Of a stretch of DNA of 64,000 bases, positions 59,780 through 64,000 are shown piece after piece (position 1 is the first letter of the stretch; each line of letters starts with the position of its first letter). Origin of the DNA: Caldilineaceae bacterium (GTDB lineage Bacteria; Chloroflexota; Anaerolineae; Caldilineales; Caldilineaceae); the NCBI GenBank assembly GCA_022842065.1, contig JALHQH010000012.1:228612-292611 (forward strand), read 5' to 3'. The notes beneath the pieces are model-generated. The model did not search any database. It was not told where the DNA came from and worked only from the letters and a program-made list of their open reading frames with translations. The translations under genes and the position numbers were made by a program.

Positions 59780-60601
59780 TCACCAGCTATCCAAGCCCAG
59801 CAACTTGCGGCCCAGCGGCGTTAGTGCGGCGGTCTGGCCGAATTCCTGCTCGCGACGGCGCGGGTCGCCGGGGAAGGCTTTGCCATTGGGTGGGTTGCGC
59901 TGCTGCCAGGCTTGGATGCGGGCCTGGCGCTCTTCTTCCTTGTCGCTTGCCGGGTACATGGTGATGTACTGGGCCAGACGCGGCCGGTTGCTGAGATTCT
60001 GGCCGTTGCCGTGGGGCAACAGACTATGCCAGATCACCAGATCACCCGCCTGGCCGGGGATCGGTTTGCTTTCGTAGCCGGTGAGATCAGGCCGGTTTGG
60101 GTGGCGATCCGCGGGCTGGGTTTTGACCCATTCGGGGAAAATGTTGTGAAAGCCGGGCACACAGTGAAAGCCGCCCTGGTTTGCACCCGTGTCGGTGAGA
60201 TAGAGTACGCCCTGGACAAAGAAAGGGGGCGGATCTTGGGTGGTGTCGATGTCCCAGTGGGTAAAGCCCTTGTAGCCCCAGCCCGGTCGATCCGGCGGGT
60301 TCATACTCACGCGGTCGAGGCTGGTCCAGAGTTTTTCGGTCTGCCAGATGTCGGCAAACGCGCCATAGACGCGCTCGGTCTGGCGGTTGTCCCACATCGC
60401 CTGGTTGTGATAGATCTCGACCATACTATTGCGCTGACGCTCGGCCGGGTACCAACTTTCCGGGTCGTTGGGGTCCATTTCGAGAAAAGCCCAGAGCGCG
60501 TCGATCACCTTGGTCAGGTTTTCCGGGGGCACTGCGTTATGGATGACGACATAGCCGTTTTCCTGCCAAAAGGCGAGGTCAGTTGGGGTGAGGGTGTGCA
60601 T
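59780..60601 (-). CDS. Phytanoyl-CoA dioxygenase (PhyH) family protein
   Basis: 273-residue full-length Fe(II)/2-oxoglutarate dioxygenase. LTPTDLAFWQENGYVVIHNA starts the fold. The iron motif is THWDID (H-x-D), the distal His is in LLPHGNGQN, and the 2-oxoglutarate Arg in NRPRLAQYITMY. The tail (RRREQEFGQTAALTPLGRKL) contacts the active site in some relatives. Substrate unknown; it may start a catabolic route with the amidohydrolase and others downstream. Its own promoter is at 60659. Confidence 0.92.
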   Translation of the reverse strand: MHTLTPTDLAFWQENGYVVIHNAVPPENLTKVIDALWAFLEMDPNDPESWYPAERQRNSMVEIYHNQAMWDNRQTERVYGAFADIWQTEKLWTSLDRVSMNPPDRPGWGYKGFTHWDIDTTQDPPPFFVQGVLYLTDTGANQGGFHCVPGFHNIFPEWVKTQPADRHPNRPDLTGYESKPIPGQAGDLVIWHSLLPHGNGQNLSNRPRLAQYITMYPASDKEEERQARIQAWQQRNPPNGKAFPGDPRRREQEFGQTAALTPLGRKLLGLDSW

Positions 60602-60658
60602 TGGGTTTGATAGCTCCTTAACATGAAATACGCTTGGCAGTGTGGGTAGGATGGGTGC

Positions 60659-60687
60659 ATTGTAGCCGATTTTGGCGTGGGGTTCAA
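60659..60687 (-). promoter_or_regulatory. Promoter of the PhyH gene at 59780-60601
   Basis: Minus strand TTGAAC (60682-60687), 17 bp, TACAAT (60659-60664), 58 bp ahead of the start. Confidence 0.65.
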
Positions 60688-60819
60688 CTGGGGTTTTTGC
60701 GGGCGGTTTTTTGAGCGGGGATGTTTTCGCAAGGACCAGGTATATTATAAAGGATATATTTGTAGGGGAAGTCAGTCATTTTTATTGACCGCGACAGAGA
60801 GTAACAGCAATACGGTGGT

Positions 60820-61446
60820 GTGTGTAAATGTGCATTCGTTCGCACCGGTGACCATTCCGGTTTTCCGTGGTTGACGGCTCGTCTCTTGCCAAGCTTGCTC
60901 CACTATCAACCTCGCTTTGTTGATCCCGCTGATCTGCTGCGTTCGACCCTAATCATCACAACGCCTACCGACATCAATTTGCCGCTCGAAGATCCTCTGC
61001 TTACCCAAGAACTGGCTGCTGCATATGGCGCGTCGGTGCATTTAATGAGGATTTCCAGAGGTATTTTTGATGCCATGCCCGTCTCGATCTTTACCACTAC
61101 TACTCTACAAACCCTGGCCAGTGCAACCAATCAGCCGCTAGATCTGCGCCGGTTTCGTCCCAATCTCGTAGTGGAAACCCAGTGGCCAAGCGCTTTCCCT
61201 GAGCAACAATGGCTCAACCAGACGCTCACCTTTGGTGACGAGGCTGATGCAGCCCAATTGCAATTGGACTATTCCATTACGCGGTGCTCGGTGATTACGC
61301 TTGATCCCGAAACGACAGAACGGCAACCGCAAGTCTTACAGGCATTGGCCACCTTTCCTGAACAAGAAATGTGTGCCGGCATTTATGCTGTCCCTAAACG
61401 GCTGGGCAAGATTCGGGTTGGTGATACCATCTGGATGTCAAGGTAA
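60820..61446 (+). pseudogene. 5'-truncated MOSC-domain protein
   Basis: 208 codons beginning with a GTG; the conserved part starts within HSGFPWLTARL. It has the MOSC core RFRPNLVVET, SITRCSVITLDPET and GIYAVPKRLGKIRVGDTI. A typical relative has an extra 30-60 residues in front carrying the PVKS entry motif; here a stop lies 18 bp upstream of the GTG. MOSC proteins carry sulfur in the molybdenum-cofactor sulfurase/YiiM group. The conserved Cys is in RCSVI. Possibly still expressed, but probably clipped. Confidence 0.65.
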
Positions 61447-61452
61447 AGTTAG

Positions 61453-61592
61453 TCGCTCCAAGAGTGCGTCCCAGAAAAGGGGTGGGTCGCACTACGTCCC
61501 CGGCACAGGCGAGGAAATGGTAGGCAGACGAACCAATTTTTCGCCTGTGCCGGGGACGTTTACCCCAAAATTGGGACGCACCCTCGCTCCAA
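61453..61592. mobile_element. MITE-like element with terminal inverted repeats and 9-bp direct repeats
   Basis: TCGCTCCAA at 61453-61461 and 61584-61592 flanks a 122-bp segment. GTGCGTCCCA (61464-61473) and TGGGACGCAC (61572-61581) are terminal inverted repeats. Inside, perfect 19-bp arms (61494-61512, 61541-61559) form a hairpin. It sits between two gene remnants. No transposase in it. Confidence 0.65.
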
Positions 61593-61641
61593 AAGTGATT
61601 GGAATGAACTTTCGCGTTGTGGTATACTTGGCCTATGCGCT

Positions 61642-61878
61642 TTGCGTTATGGCGCGGCGCGGCTAGCCATCGAACGCAAAGTCTGGCGCAATGGTAAACC
61701 CGATCCACTGCAGGCGGCATTATCACAACTGGACAGTTATCTGGCTGGGCTTAATTTGCACAGCGGTTGGCTGGTGATTTTTGATCAACGCAGTGGGCTG
61801 CCCCAGATCAGCGAACGCACCTTTACCGAAAGTGCCACCACGCCGGCCGGCCGTGCCATCACCGTCATCCGGGCATGA
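61642..61878 (+). pseudogene. C-terminal fragment of an ATPase/nuclease-type protein
   Basis: About 78 codons beginning near RYGAARLAIERKVWRNGKPD, then PLQAALSQLDSYLAGLNLHS and GWLVIFDQRSGLPQISER. From memory this resembles the C-termini of AAA-type ATP-binding proteins with a PD-(D/E)xK-like nuclease core (IExKVW). No N-terminal part or good start is present. Confidence 0.6.
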
Positions 61879-61950
61879 TCAGCAACATGACCTCGCTCAA
61901 ATCAAATCCACATGCGTTCTATGGTTGTACAGAATGAGATCGATCCACGA

Positions 61951-61990
61951 AGAGACACGAAGAGACACGAAGTTACACGAAGTTACACGA
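61951..61990. repeat. Tandem 10-bp repeat
   Basis: Four units AGAGACACGA / AGTTACACGA with a partial fifth, between the ATPase remnant and the response regulator gene. Confidence 0.85.
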
Positions 61991-62121
61991 AGCACAAATA
62001 AGTCACTCATCGCGGCATGAGGGCTGAGTAATGCCCATCCATGGAATACAAATAACCCGCTTCACAAAATCTGCAAAGCCCATTATATGAGATTCATCTT
62101 CTGTTAGCCTTCGGCCAATTC

Positions 62122-62766
62122 CTAAACATTGATTAACCCATACCGAATCGCTGTAACCACCGCTTGTGTGCGATCTTTCGCCTGTAATTTACCTAGAATG
62201 GTGCTGATGTAGTTGCGGATTGTGCCTTCCGAGAGATGAACTTGCACACCGATTTCAGCATTTGTGAGCCCTTCGGCCATCAATTGTAAGACCTCAATTT
62301 CGCGATCGCTCAGTTCCTCGCTCAGTTGCATGGTTGGTGGCACCGGTTGTTTGGCAAAGCTGCTCAGGATCTTACCGGCTACGCTGGGATCAATGGCAGC
62401 TTTGCCTTCGACTGTATTCCGGATTGCGGTTAGTAATTGTGAAGGTGGGGTGTCTTTCAATAAATAGCCGCTGGCACCAGCACGTATTGCGTCAAAGACC
62501 CATTCATCAGCATCGTAGGTAGTAAGAACCAAAACGTGTACGGCAGGAAAGCGTTTGCGGATAATCTTGGTGGCTTGCACGCCGTTAAGTTTCGGCATCT
62601 TGAGGTCCATCAAGACAAGATCTGGGTTTGTCTGCGCAATCAGTTCCAATGCGGCTTCACCATCTTGGGCTTCGCCAACAATCGCAAAGTCCGGTGCGGT
62701 GCGCAGGATCATCTGCAGGCCATGCCGCGCAATGGCTTGATCATCACAAATTAGAATACGAATCAT
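62122..62766 (-). CDS. NarL/LuxR-family response regulator
   Basis: 214 residues. Receiver: LICDDQAIARHG with the acidic pair, phosphoacceptor D in LVLMDLKMPKLNG (near 54), VLTTYDADE and a KDTP loop (K near 105). LuxR-type HTH at the end: LSDREIEVLQLMAEGLTNAE and VHLSEGTIRNYISTILGKL. It takes phosphate from the adjacent kinase and binds DNA. Its ATG overlaps the kinase stop by one base (TAATG). Confidence 0.95.
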   Translation of the reverse strand: MIRILICDDQAIARHGLQMILRTAPDFAIVGEAQDGEAALELIAQTNPDLVLMDLKMPKLNGVQATKIIRKRFPAVHVLVLTTYDADEWVFDAIRAGASGYLLKDTPPSQLLTAIRNTVEGKAAIDPSVAGKILSSFAKQPVPPTMQLSEELSDREIEVLQLMAEGLTNAEIGVQVHLSEGTIRNYISTILGKLQAKDRTQAVVTAIRYGLINV

Positions 62767-63947
62767 TAACTGAACTCCTTCTGCCTATGCAAGGCGGATG
62801 GCTGGGCGCCCACAGTGCGATCAGTGGCCAATTTCGTGTCGTCTAAGACAAGGCTCAGCTTAGTGCCATAGCCAATTACACTTTCCACGCATAAAGTTCC
62901 CCCGACTAGCGCAACGCGCTCTTGCATGCCCATCAAGCCAAAGCTACTACTTAGATCGACTGCTGCTGGTACAAACCCACAACCATTATCCTCAAGTTGC
63001 AGTTGTAAAACGTCGTTCTCTATCGTCATGCTCAGCCTGACGATGCTCGCTTCTGCGTGCCGTTCGATGTTCGTTAGCCCCTCCTGCACCACACGATAGA
63101 TCACTTCATCGACCGTTGCCGGCAATACGATGGGGCTTGCCGGTAAGTTTAGCTGAAGCTGCCATTCATTGCGTGCGGTCGCATTTTCCGCGAGATCACG
63201 GATGGCACCACTTAAGCCTAAATCTACGAGTGGGGTTGAGCGTAAGGCTTGGAGGGCACGCCTGGTTTCGACTAGCCCAGTGCGCGCCGTGCTGATGGCA
63301 CCATCCAACGTCGTCCGCGCCTCTATGTTGTTGATGTCCCAGAGCAGACGGGTACCTTCCAATTCAAGCACTAGCCCACTGATATAGTGCGCTAGTGTGT
63401 CATGTAGATCGCGGGCCAGTCGATTGCGTTCCTGACTTATGGCAAGTTGTTCTTGGGTCAGCGCATAGCGGGCAAGTTGTTCATTGGCTTGAGCGAGGGC
63501 CGTTCGCTGTTGACGTTGACTGGCAACCAGGCGTGAAACTAAATAGCCAATAGCCATAAAGACGACTGTTCTGCCCATCGCAAACTGTAATAAGATCAGG
63601 ATAATATCGATACCTGTGTAGAGTCTTATCGCTAAGCCAATGCCAACTTCAACAACGGCTAGACCGATAACATAAAAGATAACTTGGCGAAATGAATACT
63701 GCCAAGCGACAACGATCAGTGGAATCATCAAGAAAAAGAGCATCGGCATGACTCCCGGGATGTCGTTGGCCACCAACTGTGAAGGAATAGTGTCAAGTGA
63801 CGTATCCACCTGAAAACGCGTGAAGAGCACGATAAACGAACCGATCGGTCCCAAAGTACAAAAAAAGATTATGATTGGTAAATCAATACCTTCGCCAAAA
63901 TGAGGCAGAAAAGGAGCTTTCGAGTAAGATAGGTTTTCAACTCTCAC
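62766..63947 (-). CDS. NarX/DesK-type sensor histidine kinase
   Basis: 393 residues. An N-terminal part with five or so membrane helices (first around 22-44, then FFLMIPLIVVAW and FYVIGLAVVEVG) gives a membrane-embedded sensor with small loops. The dimerisation domain HisKA_3 has ERNRLARDLHDTLAHYISGL (phospho-His near 180). HATPase_c: VVQEGLTNIERHAEAS, LEDNGCGF and SFGLMGMQERVALVGG. Such kinases (DesK, LiaS, NarX types) respond to membrane or cell-envelope state. It forms an operon with the response regulator. The last 53 bp of the window contain no further gene. Confidence 0.93.
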   Translation of the reverse strand: MRVENLSYSKAPFLPHFGEGIDLPIIIFFCTLGPIGSFIVLFTRFQVDTSLDTIPSQLVANDIPGVMPMLFFLMIPLIVVAWQYSFRQVIFYVIGLAVVEVGIGLAIRLYTGIDIILILLQFAMGRTVVFMAIGYLVSRLVASQRQQRTALAQANEQLARYALTQEQLAISQERNRLARDLHDTLAHYISGLVLELEGTRLLWDINNIEARTTLDGAISTARTGLVETRRALQALRSTPLVDLGLSGAIRDLAENATARNEWQLQLNLPASPIVLPATVDEVIYRVVQEGLTNIERHAEASIVRLSMTIENDVLQLQLEDNGCGFVPAAVDLSSSFGLMGMQERVALVGGTLCVESVIGYGTKLSLVLDDTKLATDRTVGAQPSALHRQKEFS

Positions 63948-64000
63948 ATTGGAAATCTAGCAAACAGGAAAGCTCCAGATGGATATTATCACGCTACTGA

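Noticed and set aside
1..64000. Prophage, integrative element or defence island
   Set aside because: No integrase, terminase, capsid, restriction, toxin-antitoxin or intact transposase gene was found, and no tRNA-linked attachment site.

Overview
The window looks like chromosomal DNA of a Chloroflexota bacterium, most like the Anaerolineae/Caldilineae. This is inferred from gene content, not from a marker gene. It is GC-rich, with long BTAD-ATPase-TPR (AfsR/SARP-like) regulators, several phytanoyl-CoA dioxygenase (PhyH) family enzymes, aldo/keto reductases, a bacterial tricorn protease, a lar (nickel-pincer cofactor) gene set, and secreted proteins ending in a YLPLV-like tail. I see no rRNA, tRNA, CRISPR array, prophage or intact transposase gene. 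Several good sigma70-type promoters fit one pattern: TTGNNN or TTNACN, 16-17 bp, then TACAAT or TATACT.

Layout. 1-2206: a GH4 glycosidase followed by a partial PhyH gene. 2239-4317: three long palindromes, then a small envelope group (GlsB/YeaQ-type protein, an SSGSIGGG-repeat membrane protein, a lipoprotein) next to a tandem, apparently structured RNA element. 4330-5187: aldo/keto reductase. 5362-10341: a four-gene signalling operon (clipped solute-binding-like protein, PAS histidine kinase, Rcp1-like receiver, REC-PAS-HK-REC hybrid). 10783-12087: isocitrate lyase. 12745-15933: larB-larE-larC, without larA in the window. 16132-19431: SH3-domain lipoprotein, Gre-C/DinB pair, aldo/keto reductase. 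19702-27807: a 1566-residue secreted vWA/HEYGH protein and a BTAD-ATPase-TPR regulator. 28056-31176: two proteins of unknown function and a triple-repeat secreted beta-solenoid protein. 31238-37319: a nucleoside/sugar ABC importer with two permeases and a nucleoside hydrolase. 37526-40132: PPOX-fold protein, 5'-truncated PhyH, kinase-like protein with a small membrane partner. 41024-44482: tricorn protease. 44595-46532: a cluster of gene remnants. 46549-52308: ABM monooxygenase, cytochrome P450, ABC exporter, MobA, aldo/keto reductase. 52533-60601: a minus-strand catabolic island (Gfo/Idh, MBL hydrolase, pentapeptide protein, enolase-superfamily enzyme, MetE-like protein, amidohydrolase, PhyH). 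60820-61878: MOSC and ATPase remnants around a small mobile-like element. 62122-63947: a NarL-type two-component pair.

Much of the window serves uptake and breakdown of small organic molecules: a GH4 glycosidase, PhyH hydroxylases, nucleoside import and hydrolysis, sugar-type dehydrogenases and amidohydrolases, and isocitrate lyase for C2 growth. Signalling and secreted proteins make up most of the rest. The most unusual features are non-coding: about seventeen long inverted repeats, mostly perfect and each with its own sequence (one a 68-bp palindrome with no spacer), a tandem RNA-like element with compensatory changes between its copies, and small MITE-like repeats. Several genes are clearly clipped, so this genome has been rearranging recently.
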